Shown: positions 36,125 to 47,756 of the stretch, one piece after another
Layout of the letters: each line of letters begins with the position of its first letter
Numbering within the stretch: position 1 is the first letter of the stretch
Assembly: GCA_021785515.1 (NCBI GenBank)
Contig: JAJYEX010000002.1
Coordinates: 22,836-86,835 of the forward strand
Source of the DNA: Pseudomonadota bacterium
Lineage (GTDB): Bacteria > Pseudomonadota > Gammaproteobacteria > Acidiferrobacterales > UBA6901
DNA length: 64,000 bases
Direction: 5' to 3'
Position numbers and translations under genes: made by a program
Notes under the pieces: generated by a model
Told to the model about the DNA's origin: nothing
Databases searched by the model: none
What the model saw: the letters and a program-made list of their open reading frames with translations, nothing else

Positions 36125-37333
36125 ATGCGCGGGACATCAGTCCTGAACAGGTGCCGGCGCTGGGCCGCCTATCTTTTTGGGACGCATCGGTTTGCGATTC
36201 CCATGATGCTCGTGCAGGTGCTCAGCCCCGCGCGGCATACCCCGTTGTTCCGGTTGCACCGGGGCCGTCTGGTGGCGTCGCGGGTGCGTGCCGTGGCGGG
36301 AGCGTTTGCGGTCCTGACACCGATGTGGTTTGGCGCGGATATGCTGGTGTTCCGGCGCTCTGTTTACCTGCAGCTTCTGGCCGCACGCATCGCCACAACC
36401 GCTGCCTTTGCGGTGCTGGCGTTTTCGGGCAGGGACCGGGCGGGTCAGGGAACCGCCTACCGGATGGTGGTGCTGCTGTATGCCATTGCCGCTGCGTTCT
36501 ATCTTTATGTCCAGCACGTTCTGCACGGGGTGGTGCTCACCACGGCCGGCGCTGCGGTTGCCACGGGCTATCTGTATCTTCCATTTGCGCTTGTGGCCGG
36601 ACTCAGCATCTTTCCGCTGACGCTGACTGAACTGGCGGGCATTGCATTTCCGCTGATTGGAATCGCCGCAATTCCCATGCTCGGATTACCAGGGCTCGAC
36701 GGTGCCATGGTGTTGTGGCTGCTGCTGGTGGTGATCACGATTAGCGCTGTGGCATCCATGAGTCAGCTGCATCTGATGCACGAACTGTTTCAGGAGTCAG
36801 CCTTTGATTCCCTGACCGGCGTACACAACCGGCGCAGCGGGGAGGAAATTCTTGCACAGCAGTTCGATCTTGCACGCCGTCACGGGTTTCCGCTGTCCCT
36901 GGTGTTCGTGGATCTGGATGACTTCAAGCAGCTCAACGACCGCAGCGGTCACGATGCCGGAGATGCGGCGCTGCGCGAGACGGCGCGGGTTTTGCACTCC
37001 AACCTGCGTGCCAGCGATATCCTGATCCGCTGGGGAGGGGAGGAGTTCCTGCAGGTATTGCCCCATACTGACATCGAGGAGGCGCAGCGCCAGCTCATCA
37101 GGCTGTGCAAGGACGGTGGTTGCCGGCTCGACTCATGCCCGGATGGCACAGGCCGGACCCTCACCTTCAGCGCAGGGATAGCGGAGCTGCAGCGCGACCG
37201 GATTTCCGTGTCGCAGGACTGGCGAGCGTTGCTGGCGCTGGCAGACCGGCGCATGTATCAGGCGAAGATCCATGGCAAGGCACGCATTGTGGCGAGCGAC
37301 TCGGCCGGGCTGATGCAACCGATGGACACTTGA
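36125..37333 (+). CDS. Membrane-bound diguanylate cyclase (GGDEF)
   Basis: The protein has 402 residues. About six membrane segments occupy 50-225, then a GGDEF domain (about 235-395) with signature GGEEF and, five residues before it, the RASD inhibitory I-site for product feedback. It converts two GTP into cyclic di-GMP. The N-terminal sensor has no named family. It stands alone. Confidence 0.92.
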   Translation: MRGTSVLNRCRRWAAYLFGTHRFAIPMMLVQVLSPARHTPLFRLHRGRLVASRVRAVAGAFAVLTPMWFGADMLVFRRSVYLQLLAARIATTAAFAVLAFSGRDRAGQGTAYRMVVLLYAIAAAFYLYVQHVLHGVVLTTAGAAVATGYLYLPFALVAGLSIFPLTLTELAGIAFPLIGIAAIPMLGLPGLDGAMVLWLLLVVITISAVASMSQLHLMHELFQESAFDSLTGVHNRRSGEEILAQQFDLARRHGFPLSLVFVDLDDFKQLNDRSGHDAGDAALRETARVLHSNLRASDILIRWGGEEFLQVLPHTDIEEAQRQLIRLCKDGGCRLDSCPDGTGRTLTFSAGIAELQRDRISVSQDWRALLALADRRMYQAKIHGKARIVASDSAGLMQPMDT

Positions 37334-37634
37334 GTACCGGGGTATCAGAAGGGCGGTGACGTCCAGGTTTCCAATGGATCCTGGGGTCCGGGCCGGCCTG
37401 CACGGAAGGCTTATGGCTACCGTTGGGCCGGAGCGTAGACCGGTCCGCCGGTGCCGACTATCCAGTCTGCCACCGTTAGACGGCGCCGGTATGTTGATGA
37501 TTTTGGTGTTGCGTGCTCTGTACGCGGGAAGATCAGGTCGCTATGATTGGAGATGCCGGGAGGCGTCCCGGCGCCAACCGGATCAATAATCAGTCATTTC
37601 CCCGTCTGTTTAATTTATTCAAGGAGTTCAATTC
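37334..37634. other. Gap upstream of the DUF302 gene
   Basis: It contains a perfect 7-bp hairpin (GCCGGGA 37555-37561, TCCCGGC 37566-37572) without a T tract, and the AAGGAG ribosome site of the next gene. Otherwise nothing is recognised. Confidence 0.45.
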
Positions 37635-38108
37635 ATGAAACGTTTACTCGTGGCCCTTGTGTTGCTGGCATCAGCGTCAAGCGTGTTCGCAGCTGATTCC
37701 AGTGTCGGTGTGCTGAGCACCAAGAGGCCAATCGGTCCGGTTTTCAAGCGTGTCGTCATGGCGCTGCAGCATTCCGGATTCAAGGTTGTAAACAAGATCG
37801 ACATCAGCCGGAACCTGAGCATGGCGGCAAAGCATTTTCACTGGAAGGACTATAACGTCAATCACCTGGCCGGAATCCGCACGGTGGTGTTCTGCAATGC
37901 CGGTTTCGCCAACGCCATCAGCAATGCAGATCCGGACATGATGGCGCTGTGCCCGCTGCATGTGACGCTGGTTCAGGAAGGTGACTGGACGCGGGTGGAG
38001 TTTCTCAAGCCGGCTGCCATCGCCAGAGGGACCAAGGCTGAGGGTGTTGCTATGAAGCTCCAGGGCCATATTGAAATGGCCCTGCACCGCGCGCTGGAAG
38101 CCAAGTAA
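37635..38108 (+). CDS. Exported DUF302-family protein
   Basis: The protein has 157 residues with a clean signal peptide (cleaved after VFA near residue 19). The DUF302 domain is recognised from ALQHSGFKVVNKIDIS, the TVVFCNAGFANAIS segment and MALCPLHVTLVQEG. Members are often linked to sulfur metabolism or copper handling, but the activity is unknown. AAGGAG lies at a good distance from the ATG. Confidence 0.85.
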   Translation: MKRLLVALVLLASASSVFAADSSVGVLSTKRPIGPVFKRVVMALQHSGFKVVNKIDISRNLSMAAKHFHWKDYNVNHLAGIRTVVFCNAGFANAISNADPDMMALCPLHVTLVQEGDWTRVEFLKPAAIARGTKAEGVAMKLQGHIEMALHRALEAK

Positions 38109-38350
38109 GCGGTAGCTTCAAGGGTCCTCCCGGTGGCGGTTCCGATCCACCGGGACGGACCGTTTTCCGCGGCGCATGTCAGCCACTGCTGTGGGCGCGG
38201 GTTGTTCCTGTCGGGCCCGGATTACCACGCGTTCCGGCATTTCGGCGCCCGTGGCGTCTACCTTCCGGAAATCGGCGGCGCGGGCTGGCGCCGTGGTGGT
38301 AACGCCGCCGGCGGCCAGAGACCATTCATCACTTCCGGAGATATGCAGTC

Positions 38351-38770
38351 ATGGCGCAAATCACGCTTCGTGGGGGCTGTCTTTGTGGTGCCGTCCGCTA
38401 TGAAATCACGGGCGAAGCGACCCGATTTTACCACTGCCATTGTCAACGCTGTCGCAGGGCGACCGGAACGGGGCATGCGAGCAATGTTATCGTTACGCCC
38501 GAAAACGTACGCTGGACCGCGGGCGAGGAGTGGCTCGGCCGTTACAAGGTACCCGAGGCGAAGCGCTTCGCAACCTGTTTCTGCAAGAACTGCGGCAGTC
38601 CTCTGCCGCGGATCGCACCGGACATGAGTCGTGCCGTGATTCCAGCGGGATCGCTTGATGGGGATCCGGGGATCCGGCCGATGGCGCGCATTTTCTGGGA
38701 CTCGCGCGCGCAATGGTTATGCGGCGGCGACGATATTCCTGTGTATGCGGAGTACGTGCCTGAGGGTTGA
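38351..38770 (+). CDS. GFA-family zinc protein (glutathione-dependent formaldehyde-activating-like)
   Basis: The protein has 139 residues. Zinc-binding Cys residues lie in GGCLCGAVRYEI, CHCQRCRRATG and CFCKNCGSPLPR. The typical spacing of GFA and CENP-V-like proteins is present. The name comes from the paralogue that reacts with formaldehyde and glutathione, and the activity of this one is not known. A GGAG site precedes the ATG by 10 bases. Confidence 0.9.
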   Translation: MAQITLRGGCLCGAVRYEITGEATRFYHCHCQRCRRATGTGHASNVIVTPENVRWTAGEEWLGRYKVPEAKRFATCFCKNCGSPLPRIAPDMSRAVIPAGSLDGDPGIRPMARIFWDSRAQWLCGGDDIPVYAEYVPEG

Positions 38771-39347
38771 CGACGGCAGCCATGCCCTTCGGGGCGGCGG
38801 ATGTCTTCGATGCCACGTCGCCGCCACATGTGGACGCGATGGTCGGGTGTGCAGGCAGTCGATCTGGCCAATGGCGACAGCCCCGTGGTCACCCATGCGG
38901 TCTGCTGTGTCGTGGCGCGATGTTCCTCGACCCATCGGTCATACTTTATAAAGATGTGGCCGCTTGCGTAACCGATGTGTCGGACGCCCGCTGGCCCGTG
39001 CATGTCCGCAGAACGGCCACTTTCGGTGATTCTTAATCTCCTTGAGGTTTAAAGGTTTCGCCTTTCAGGCCTGGCCTGGCGTGGATGCGGTATACCTAAA
39101 TATACCGTCGTGGCGCCTCTGTTTTCGTATCAACCAGCACATCCTGGACGTTGATATTCGGTTTGCGGCCGCGTGGACCGGGGCCGAAAAGATCAGGGCT
39201 GTCTTGTCATAAAGGTTGCGTTGCCGAATCGGCTGCCAGACGCCGGCGACGGCCCGTCACCGTTCCTGTAAGCCGGACAGCCAGGGGCGGGGCTGGCGGC
39301 CAGGGTGCAGACCAACACGTGGCAGTCAGGTCTGGCCGTGGTTGCGC
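38771..39347. other. Intergenic stretch, non-coding
   Basis: This is 577 bp with no supported gene. The one structured element is the inverted repeat at 39088-39107 listed separately. It forms the boundary between the housekeeping part and the nitrogen-fixation island. Confidence 0.45.
39088..39107. promoter_or_regulatory. Perfect 7-bp inverted repeat, operator-like
   Basis: CGGTATA (39088-39094) and TATACCG (39101-39107) are separated by CCTAAA. The dyad is perfect and AT-centred, as many regulator binding sites are. No adjacent regulator gene is present. Confidence 0.35.
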
Positions 39348-39635
39348 TCAGCCGAACTTGAACAGGATGCCGTAGCCGCCGCGCGGATACTCCCACTGCA
39401 CGTTGCGATGGTCTGTGCAGATGATGCGGCAGGTGCCGCACTCCAGGCAGCCGTCGGTGATAAGTGTCACGCGCCCATCGCCTTCTTGCGTGTAGCATGC
39501 TGCAGGGCAGCAATAGGTGCAGGGTTTCGTCTTGCATTTGAGCTGGCAGACGTCGGGCACGACGATCTGTATGTGTGGCCGGCCGGCGTCAACGCGGTAG
39601 CGGTTCTGGAACAGCTTTTCCTCGACCTTTATCAT
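39348..39635 (-). CDS. fixX: Ferredoxin-like protein FixX
   Basis: The protein has 95 residues. It has Fe-S motifs [10 protein letters not shown] and [11 protein letters not shown] in the order of FixX, the ferredoxin subunit of the FixABCX complex. Its start overlaps the fixC stop by four bases. It is the last gene of the nifV-nifP-nifW-fixABCX operon. Confidence 0.95.
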   Translation of the reverse strand: MIKVEEKLFQNRYRVDAGRPHIQIVVPDVCQLKCKTKPCTYCCPAACYTQEGDGRVTLITDGCLECGTCRIICTDHRNVQWEYPRGGYGILFKFG

Positions 39636-40930
39636 TCAAAGGCCCTCCACAGTTTGAATGCGTCGCCGAGCAATCCCAGGCGCGAACGCCTGGTGACAAG
39701 GCCGCTGCGGATCTCGCGTTCCTTGGACTTCTTGTCCACGCCGTCAACTGTGACCATGGTATGCGCGGCCCGGTTCAGAAACTCCGGATAGTCGGTGAAG
39801 AACTGGTGGTTGTGCTCCAGGATGTCTGGCATGCGACGGTATTTTTTCAGATCCTTGATGACAAAGCTGTCATCGAGCTTCTTGCGGTAGCGCGCAAGGT
39901 TGTTCGCGGTCATGGGACGGCCCTCTTTGGCCAGCTCGATGACCGTTTCGGCAGCAAGCTGGCCGCTGGTCATCGCCAGATTGGAGCCCTCGCGGTGGAT
40001 GCCGTTCACGAACATGCTGGCATCTCCAACCATCAGCCAGCCGTCACCGTAAACGGCCGGGATCGCGTTATAGCCGCCCTCGGGGATCAGATGGGCGCTG
40101 TACTCCTTCATTTCGCTGCCCTCGATGAGGGGGTGTATGGCCGGGTGCATCTTCATCTGTTCGAGCAAAGCATACGGCGAGATGCCTGATTCCTGAAAAT
40201 CCGAAAGCAGGCAGCCGATGCCGATCGTGATCGACTCACGGTTGGTATAGAGAAATCCGGTGCCGACCATCCCGCGGGTGATTTTTCCGGCCATTTCTAT
40301 GACGACACCCTGCCCACCTTGAACATTGAAGCGGTTTTCGATCGCCGACTCCGGCAGAAAGTGAATTTCCTTGGCGGCAAGCGCGACGTCACGCGGTTGC
40401 AACTCGCCGTGGAATCCGGCCTTGCGGGCAAGTAGGGAGTTGACCCCGTCGGCCAGAATTACGACGTCGGCGTAGACAGACCCGCCGGCGCGATCGGTTT
40501 GCACCCCTACTACGCGGCTTCCATCCATGTGCAGGTCGGTAACGGTGGTCTCACAGATGGTCAGGGCGCCGGCCTCCTGGACCTTCCGTGAAAACCATCG
40601 GTCAAATTGCGCCCGGATGATCGTATAGCGGTTGTGCGGCGGTCTGTTGAAGGCGTTTGAGCGGTATATCGAGCCGACGTAGGAGTCATCATCGAGCATC
40701 CAGGCACGCTGCTCGATGATGTGCCGCTCGAGTGGCGCGTCTTCGCGAAAGTCGGGAATGATCCGCTCCAGGGCGTGGGAGTAGAGGATCGCACCCTGCA
40801 CATTCTTCGAGCCGGGATATTCCCCGCGCTCGATCTGCAGGACGGCGAGCCCCGCCCGTGCCAGAACGTAGGCTGCGGAGTTTCCGGACGGACCGGCGCC
40901 AACCACGATTGCATCAAATTTTTCTGCCAC
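39632..40930 (-). CDS. fixC: Electron-transfer flavoprotein quinone oxidoreductase FixC
   Basis: The protein has 432 residues. It has an FAD-binding N-terminus [19 protein letters not shown], then RAQFDRWFS, and [13 protein letters not shown] in the second FAD region. FixC receives electrons from the ETF-like FixAB pair and reduces quinone, while FixABCX couples NADH oxidation to ferredoxin or flavodoxin reduction for nitrogenase. It lies 21 bp downstream of fixB. Confidence 0.95.
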   Translation of the reverse strand: MAEKFDAIVVGAGPSGNSAAYVLARAGLAVLQIERGEYPGSKNVQGAILYSHALERIIPDFREDAPLERHIIEQRAWMLDDDSYVGSIYRSNAFNRPPHNRYTIIRAQFDRWFSRKVQEAGALTICETTVTDLHMDGSRVVGVQTDRAGGSVYADVVILADGVNSLLARKAGFHGELQPRDVALAAKEIHFLPESAIENRFNVQGGQGVVIEMAGKITRGMVGTGFLYTNRESITIGIGCLLSDFQESGISPYALLEQMKMHPAIHPLIEGSEMKEYSAHLIPEGGYNAIPAVYGDGWLMVGDASMFVNGIHREGSNLAMTSGQLAAETVIELAKEGRPMTANNLARYRKKLDDSFVIKDLKKYRRMPDILEHNHQFFTDYPEFLNRAAHTMVTVDGVDKKSKEREIRSGLVTRRSRLGLLGDAFKLWRAFE

Positions 40931-40951
40931 GTGTCACCTCCTTGGGTATCG

Positions 40952-42085
40952 CTATCCGGCGAGTTTCGCCGTGGCCAGATGTTGGCGAAACGCCTCAGTC
41001 AGCGCCGGCATGATCTGCATGGCGTTTCCCACGATTCCGTAGGTCGCAAAGTCAAAGATCGGCGCAGCCGGGTCCTCGTTGATTGCGATGATCACGTCAG
41101 CGCCTTCCATGCCGACGCGGTGCTGGATTGCGCCGGAGATGCCGGCGGCAATGTACAACTTGGGACGCACGGTCTTGCCGGTCTGACCTACCTGCCGTTC
41201 GGCACTCACCCACCCGGCCTGGACTACCGGGCGCGTTGCGCCCACTTCGGCGTGCAGGACGGAGGCCAGATCCCAGACGAGCTGGAAATTCTCCGGGCGT
41301 TTCAGACCGCGCCCGCCGGCGACAATAATGTCGGCGTACTCGAGCCGCGCCTGTTCTTGGTTGGCGTCGGGAATGAATTGAAGAACCTTGGTCATGATGT
41401 CGGCTTCAGCCAGTGCGATCCGCTGTTCGACAATGCGGCCGGTGCGATCGGTGTTACGCTCGGGCATTTGCATTACGCGCGGCCGTACCGTGGCCATCTG
41501 CGGGCGGTAATTCAGGGTCTGGATGGTGCACAGCAGGCTGCCGCCGAAAGTGGGGCGTGTTGCCGCCAGGCTGCGATTTTCCATGTCTATGTTGAGTCCC
41601 GTGCAGTCTGCGGTGAGTCCCGTACCAAGCGTGGTGGCAACGCTTCCGGCAAGGTCGCGGCCCAGGGTGGTGGCTCCCAGCAGCAGGATCTCGGGCTGGT
41701 ACTCCCTGACCAATGCGGTCAGACTGCTCGTGTACGGGTCGTTACGATACTGAGCAAGCACCGGGTCCTCGACCAGGTAGCACAGGTCCGCCCCGTAGTG
41801 AAACGCCTCGGAGCAGAAGTCGCGCGTGGCCGCTCCGGGTTCGCCCATGACGACGCCGGCAAGTTCGACGCCGATACGGTCGGCGAGTTTTCGTCCCTCA
41901 CCCAGCAGTTCCCAGGAGACGGGGTGTACCCTGTTGTGCTCGTGTTCAATAAACACCCAGACCCCTTTGTAGGCGGCCAGACGCGGATCGAACTCGACCC
42001 GGCGCCGGCCGGCGGGCTTTTTGGCAGGCGTGGTACTGGGGGCTTCGGCGGTCATGACATAGTCCTCATTGGCATGGGCGCTCAA
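40952..42085 (-). CDS. fixB: Electron-transfer flavoprotein alpha subunit FixB
   Basis: The protein has 377 residues. It has an N-terminal extension of about 40 residues rich in Lys, Pro and Arg before the ETF-alpha core. The C-terminal FAD-binding domain is clear: [38 protein letters not shown]. It forms the bifurcating flavoprotein with FixA. It overlaps fixA by four bases. Confidence 0.95.
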   Translation of the reverse strand: MSAHANEDYVMTAEAPSTTPAKKPAGRRRVEFDPRLAAYKGVWVFIEHEHNRVHPVSWELLGEGRKLADRIGVELAGVVMGEPGAATRDFCSEAFHYGADLCYLVEDPVLAQYRNDPYTSSLTALVREYQPEILLLGATTLGRDLAGSVATTLGTGLTADCTGLNIDMENRSLAATRPTFGGSLLCTIQTLNYRPQMATVRPRVMQMPERNTDRTGRIVEQRIALAEADIMTKVLQFIPDANQEQARLEYADIIVAGGRGLKRPENFQLVWDLASVLHAEVGATRPVVQAGWVSAERQVGQTGKTVRPKLYIAAGISGAIQHRVGMEGADVIIAINEDPAAPIFDFATYGIVGNAMQIMPALTEAFRQHLATAKLAG

Positions 42086-42927
42086 CCCGCCTGCTTGCGG
42101 ATTTCGCGTTCGATGTGCGGGTAGCGGGTGAACAGTTTGGCGAGCAGGGTGACGGCGAGATCTGCCGGGGCGCCGGTCTGGGTTTCGATGCGTTCGGCCT
42201 TCTGCGCCCTGGGTTGCGGGGCGAATACCTTGGCGACCACGGTCGGCGATCCCTTTAGGCCGACTTTCTCGATGTCCTCGATACCGGCTGCGTCCTTGTC
42301 CCAGACCTTGAGCGGGTAGCGCGCGGCGCGGAACATGTCGCCCATGGTGGCGAAACGCATCTCGTTGACACCCTCCAGTATTGTGACCAGGCAGGGCAGG
42401 CGGGTCTTGAGTATTTGTGCACCGCCCTCGGCGCGGCGATGCACCACGATTTCCTTCTTTTCGACATCGATACCTTCGATTTTCGACACGTAGGTGAGCA
42501 GCTGCAGGCCCAGGCGTCTGGCAATTCCCGGCCCCACCTGGGCTGTGTCTCCGTCGATGGTCTGTTTCCCGGAAAATACCAAATCCACCGCCATGTCTTT
42601 CTGAATCTGCCTGATCGCCGCGGCCAGGGCGTAACTTGTGGCGAGGGTGTCAGAGCCGGCGAATGCGCGGTCGCTTACAAGGATGGCCTCGTCGGCACCG
42701 AAAGACAGGGCCTTGCGCAGGGCGGCTTCGGCCTGCGACGGACCCATGCACAGTACGGTGACGCGCCCGCCGTAGCGGTCCTTGAGCCGCAAGGCCTCTT
42801 CGAGCGCGTACAGATCATAGGGGTTGACGATTGCTGGAACGCCTTGACGCATGATCGTATTGGTTACCGGGTGCACCCGGATCTGGGCGCTGTCGGGGAC
42901 CTGTTTGATGCAGACTATGATGTGCAT
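42082..42927 (-). CDS. fixA: Electron-transfer flavoprotein beta subunit FixA
   Basis: The protein has 281 residues beginning [16 protein letters not shown], as in FixA. The signature [22 protein letters not shown] and the [15 protein letters not shown] segment are present. The start at 42927 is fixed by the family N-terminus and lies one base after the nifW stop codon. Confidence 0.96.
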   Translation of the reverse strand: MHIIVCIKQVPDSAQIRVHPVTNTIMRQGVPAIVNPYDLYALEEALRLKDRYGGRVTVLCMGPSQAEAALRKALSFGADEAILVSDRAFAGSDTLATSYALAAAIRQIQKDMAVDLVFSGKQTIDGDTAQVGPGIARRLGLQLLTYVSKIEGIDVEKKEIVVHRRAEGGAQILKTRLPCLVTILEGVNEMRFATMGDMFRAARYPLKVWDKDAAGIEDIEKVGLKGSPTVVAKVFAPQPRAQKAERIETQTGAPADLAVTLLAKLFTRYPHIEREIRKQAG

Positions 42928-42928
42928 G

Positions 42929-43327
42929 TCAGCCTCGGGTTCGGTGATCTTGTCCGGTCTGCGGCCCTTCGCCGGTGCCAGCGCGCCGTGATGGCAGAGT
43001 GCGGCGGAGGCTGGCGAGCGCGACACGCTTGCCGGTCATGTCCTGAAACACCCTGAAAACACGTTCCTGTGCCGGAGTCGAGTGCACGAAGTCCTCGTAG
43101 GCGCGCCGCAGCAGATCGCGATATGCGTCCCGAAGCGGACCCGACTCCAGTGTCGTCAGGCCCGGGGTGGCGCCGAGGTATTGCCGGAAGCGCTTCAGAA
43201 TATGCAGCCGGCTCACGTGAACGACCGCCGGAATGTAGGAAATGGCAAAAAATTCGAGAAATTCCTCGGCGCTGGACAGAGCCTTCAGCTCGGTCAGCAG
43301 CTCGTTCATCGCAGCACTGATCTTCAT
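42929..43327 (-). CDS. nifW: Nitrogenase-stabilising/protective protein NifW
   Basis: The protein has 132 residues. The NifW core is recognised from [31 protein letters not shown] and [24 protein letters not shown]. NifW helps mature or protect MoFe protein against oxygen. It overlaps the nifP stop by four bases. The last 20 residues are a poorly conserved tail. Confidence 0.93.
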   Translation of the reverse strand: MKISAAMNELLTELKALSSAEEFLEFFAISYIPAVVHVSRLHILKRFRQYLGATPGLTTLESGPLRDAYRDLLRRAYEDFVHSTPAQERVFRVFQDMTGKRVALASLRRTLPSRRAGTGEGPQTGQDHRTRG

Positions 43328-44133
43328 GGCTGGACCTGCTCACGCGCGGAAGTCCTGGAGTCGGTCGCGGAAGCGGCCGCAGTGCAGGGCTGGGCGCAGG
43401 CGCAATGTTTGTTCTCATCCGCCAGAGGACCGGGCTGCGGGACAACGCGAAGCTGCTGTTCAAGGTTCTGGATGCGGTCGAGAAGGCTCGCAAGTGCCTT
43501 GCCGACCGGGTCCGGCATCAGGTGATGATCGAGATCAATGCCATGTTCGGGAATCCGGCGGCCGGTGAGAGGCAGCACAACCCGTCCCGGTATGCCAACC
43601 ACTGTCATGTTGTCCGGTACATCCCGGATCACCACTGAGTTGGCGCCCACGCGGACGCCGCGGCCGATCCGTATCGGTCCCAGGATTTTGGCGCCGGCAC
43701 CCACGATCACCCTGTCTTCCAGGGTCGGGTGTCGCTTCCCTGGTGTCCAGGAAACGCCTCCAAGCGTAACGCCGTGATACAGCGTAACGTCGTCGCCGAT
43801 CACGGCGGTCTCGCCGATTACGACACCGCATCCGTGATCGATGAACAGTCTGCGGCCTATGGTCGCACCGGGGTGGATATCGACCTGCGTGAATGCCCGT
43901 GCCAGAAAAGCGGAAAATCGGGCGATGAAGTGCCAGTTGCGCCGCCACAGAAGGTGCGCAAGGCGATGGGCCATGATTGCATGGACTCCGGGATAGGCCA
44001 GCATGATTTCAAGACGCGTGCGCGCCGCAGGATCACGCTGGAATACGCAATCGATGTCCTCGCGCAGCCGTCTCCAGGACGCCGCTACGCGGGCGGTGAT
44101 CGCAGGAAGCTTCAGGCGACTGCACTGTTCCAT
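43324..44133 (-). CDS. nifP: Serine O-acetyltransferase, NifP type
   Basis: The protein has 269 residues. It makes O-acetylserine for cysteine synthesis and is often duplicated in nif clusters to supply sulfur. It has an N-terminal helical domain, the hexapeptide-repeat core ([39 protein letters not shown]) and a C-terminal extension with Cys residues ([10 protein letters not shown]). Its start overlaps nifV by 22 bases. The position between nifV and nifW supports the NifP call rather than the housekeeping CysE. Confidence 0.92.
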   Translation of the reverse strand: MEQCSRLKLPAITARVAASWRRLREDIDCVFQRDPAARTRLEIMLAYPGVHAIMAHRLAHLLWRRNWHFIARFSAFLARAFTQVDIHPGATIGRRLFIDHGCGVVIGETAVIGDDVTLYHGVTLGGVSWTPGKRHPTLEDRVIVGAGAKILGPIRIGRGVRVGANSVVIRDVPDNMTVVGIPGRVVLPLTGRRIPEHGIDLDHHLMPDPVGKALASLLDRIQNLEQQLRVVPQPGPLADENKHCACAQPCTAAASATDSRTSAREQVQP

Positions 44134-45254
44134 TTCATCATCTCCCGGTGAAAGCGCCGCAGATCGTCAGCATCTGGCGGCCGCTTGCTGGTCACTGCGT
44201 GCTGGCGTATGCGCGGCAGAAGCTCGCGCGCCTGGCTGCCCGTCAGCTCGATTCCGATCCGCGAGTAAGCCTGTTCGACGGCTGCCGATCCGGAATGCTT
44301 TCCGAGCACGATGCGGTGCGTCCTTCCGACCTCGGCAGGATCGAAACTCTGGTACGTAAGGGGATTTTTCATCAGACCGTCCACGTGAATTCCGGATTCG
44401 TGTGTGAACACCGATTCGCCGACGATGCTTTTGTTGGCGGCCACCGGGCGGCCGGAAGCCGTTGCGACCAGCTGCGAAATGCCAGGGAAGCATTTCGTGT
44501 CCACGCCGGTCTCGATGCCATACAGATGGCGCATGGCCATGGTGACCTCCTCGAGCGGGGCATTGCCGGCGCGCTCGCCGAGCCCGTTCACCGTGGTGTT
44601 GATATGTGTGGCCCCCGCGAGGGCGGCGGCCAGGGTGTTGGCGGTCGCCAGGCCGAGGTCATCATGTGCGTGCATCTCGATGTCCATGTCGATGCTGGCG
44701 GAAAGTTGACGAATGCGCCTGAAGGTCGTGAACGGGTCCAGCAGGCCCAGGGTGTCCGCGTAGCGCAAGCGCCGGGCGCCGGCAGCGCGCGCGGTCTCGG
44801 CGACCTGCACCAGAAAGTCAAAGTGCGCGCGGGACGCGTCCTCGGCGCCTACGCAGACCTCAAGACCGGCCTCGACAGTGGTACGCACGCAGCACTCCAC
44901 CCGATGCAGTACCCAGCCATGATCGTGCCCGAGCTTGTGGTGAATATGGATGTCGGAAACTGGAATCGACAGATTGACAACGTCGACAGGGCATCGGCAG
45001 ACGGCGTCGATGTCCTCATCAGTCATGCGTCCCCATACCATAAGTCGAACCGGAAGCCGCAGCGCAGCAATGGCCTGGATGGTCTCCTGCTCGGCCCCGC
45101 CCATGGCCGGAATGCCGATCTCCATCTCCGGAACCCCGGCCGCGGCAAGCGCGCGGGCGATGGAAAGTTTTTCCTCGACTGTGAATGCGACACCGGCGCT
45201 CTGTTCGCCGTCGCGCAAGGTCGTGTCGTTCACAATGATGCTACGTTCCGGCAT
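44112..45254 (-). CDS. nifV: Homocitrate synthase NifV
   Basis: The protein has 380 residues. It joins acetyl-CoA and 2-oxoglutarate to make homocitrate, the organic part of FeMo-cofactor. Motifs are [16 protein letters not shown] near the start, [29 protein letters not shown], and the [14 protein letters not shown] and [10 protein letters not shown] segments. The start at 45254 follows the family N-terminus. It is the first gene of a unit with a sigma-54 promoter. Confidence 0.95.
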   Translation of the reverse strand: MPERSIIVNDTTLRDGEQSAGVAFTVEEKLSIARALAAAGVPEMEIGIPAMGGAEQETIQAIAALRLPVRLMVWGRMTDEDIDAVCRCPVDVVNLSIPVSDIHIHHKLGHDHGWVLHRVECCVRTTVEAGLEVCVGAEDASRAHFDFLVQVAETARAAGARRLRYADTLGLLDPFTTFRRIRQLSASIDMDIEMHAHDDLGLATANTLAAALAGATHINTTVNGLGERAGNAPLEEVTMAMRHLYGIETGVDTKCFPGISQLVATASGRPVAANKSIVGESVFTHESGIHVDGLMKNPLTYQSFDPAEVGRTHRIVLGKHSGSAAVEQAYSRIGIELTGSQARELLPRIRQHAVTSKRPPDADDLRRFHREMMKWNSAVA

Positions 45255-45296
45255 GCCTGATTTCCTGATGAGTCCGTCTTCTCTCGGGCAGTATTT

Positions 45297-45312
45297 AGCA
45301 AACGGCATGCCA
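45297..45312 (-). promoter_or_regulatory. Sigma-54 promoter of the nifV-nifP-nifW-fixABCX operon
   Basis: The minus-strand site TGGCATGCCGTTTGCT matches TGGCACGN4TTGCW with one change. GG and GC are 10 bases apart. It lies about 45 bp upstream of nifV. Confidence 0.85.
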
Positions 45313-45704
45313 GACGAGAACAGAACATTTTTTCGGACGGAATCAGCTACTTGTGTGCGGACGATCAGAAAATGGTCGGATGCGGATCCGACAATGTCGG
45401 GGGTTTGTCGCGTTCACGACACGCGTCCGCGGCTGTGATCAGCGTCTCTCGCTGGTGTGATTCCGGTGGCAGGACGGAATTTGATCGTTTCGAATGCGGG
45501 TCGAGACAGGTGACCGGGCGGTTCTGTCGTTGGGATGCTCGCATCGAATCGCGTACCGCCTTGTGCTTCGGGGCCAGGGTGACGGGACGGCGGCCTCGAC
45601 TTCGGCAGAACCGGGCCGGATCGCTTATGAAGAACCTGTCGGACTCAGTGGCGTCTGAAGTCCGGGCGATTTCCTGACGGTTCGCTGCAAGCGAGGTTGC
45701 ATTG
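45313..45704. other. Regulatory region between nifV and nifA
   Basis: The region between divergent nifV and nifA contains a NifA UAS, a T6 run near 45328 and no supported gene. No sigma-54 or clear sigma-70 promoter for nifA could be found, so how nifA itself is switched on is not visible. Confidence 0.5.
45406..45421. promoter_or_regulatory. NifA upstream activator sequence (TGT-N10-ACA)
   Basis: TGT CGCGTTCACG ACA is an exact NifA consensus. It lies about 95-110 bp upstream of the -24 element of the nifV promoter, a standard distance. It also lies about 285 bp before nifA. Confidence 0.8.
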
Positions 45705-47528
<1,824 letters not shown>

Positions 47529-47561
47529 TCGGGACCTGCCTCCGCCATCTTCGCATTCGGT

Positions 47562-47577
47562 TGTTCGCTTCCAGACA
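47562..47577. promoter_or_regulatory. NifA UAS, distal, upstream of nifB
   Basis: TGT TCGCTTCCAG ACA is an exact match to TGT-N10-ACA. It is the first of two such sites 39 bp apart, just after the nifA stop codon. Confidence 0.8.
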
Positions 47578-47600
47578 AAATCCCGACATCGGGTCGCAGC

Positions 47601-47616
47601 TGTAGGAGTTGCGACA
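47601..47616. promoter_or_regulatory. NifA UAS, proximal, upstream of nifB
   Basis: TGT AGGAGTTGCG ACA is an exact match. Its distance from the -24 element is about 55 bp, short but usable. Confidence 0.8.
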
Positions 47617-47656
47617 GGAGTCTTTTGCCAAACTTCCGGATTTCAGGCGTATTTTT

Positions 47657-47670
47657 CGGACTTTAGTCCG
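47657..47670. promoter_or_regulatory. Perfect inverted repeat touching the nifB -24 element
   Basis: CGGACT-TT-AGTCCG is a 6-bp perfect dyad with a 2-bp centre that ends directly before TGGCAC. It could be a binding site for another regulator or a hairpin. No matching regulator is known. Confidence 0.4.
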
Positions 47671-47686
47671 TGGCACGGTCGTTGCT
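47671..47686 (+). promoter_or_regulatory. Sigma-54 promoter of nifB
   Basis: TGGCACGGTCGTTGCT is a perfect match to the -24/-12 consensus TGGCACGN4TTGCW. It gives a transcript start near 47698 and a leader of about 60 nt before the nifB ATG. Confidence 0.95.
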
Positions 47687-47756
47687 AATCCTGTTGCACA
47701 ACCTTTAGGTACCGCGCCGTCAACCGGTGATGGCGCGGGTGCGAGCAGGAGCCACC

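Noticed and set aside
37555-37572. Terminator after the diguanylate cyclase gene
   Set aside because: The stem is perfect, but there is no T tract, and it lies over 200 bp past the stop codon. Recorded only as a hairpin.
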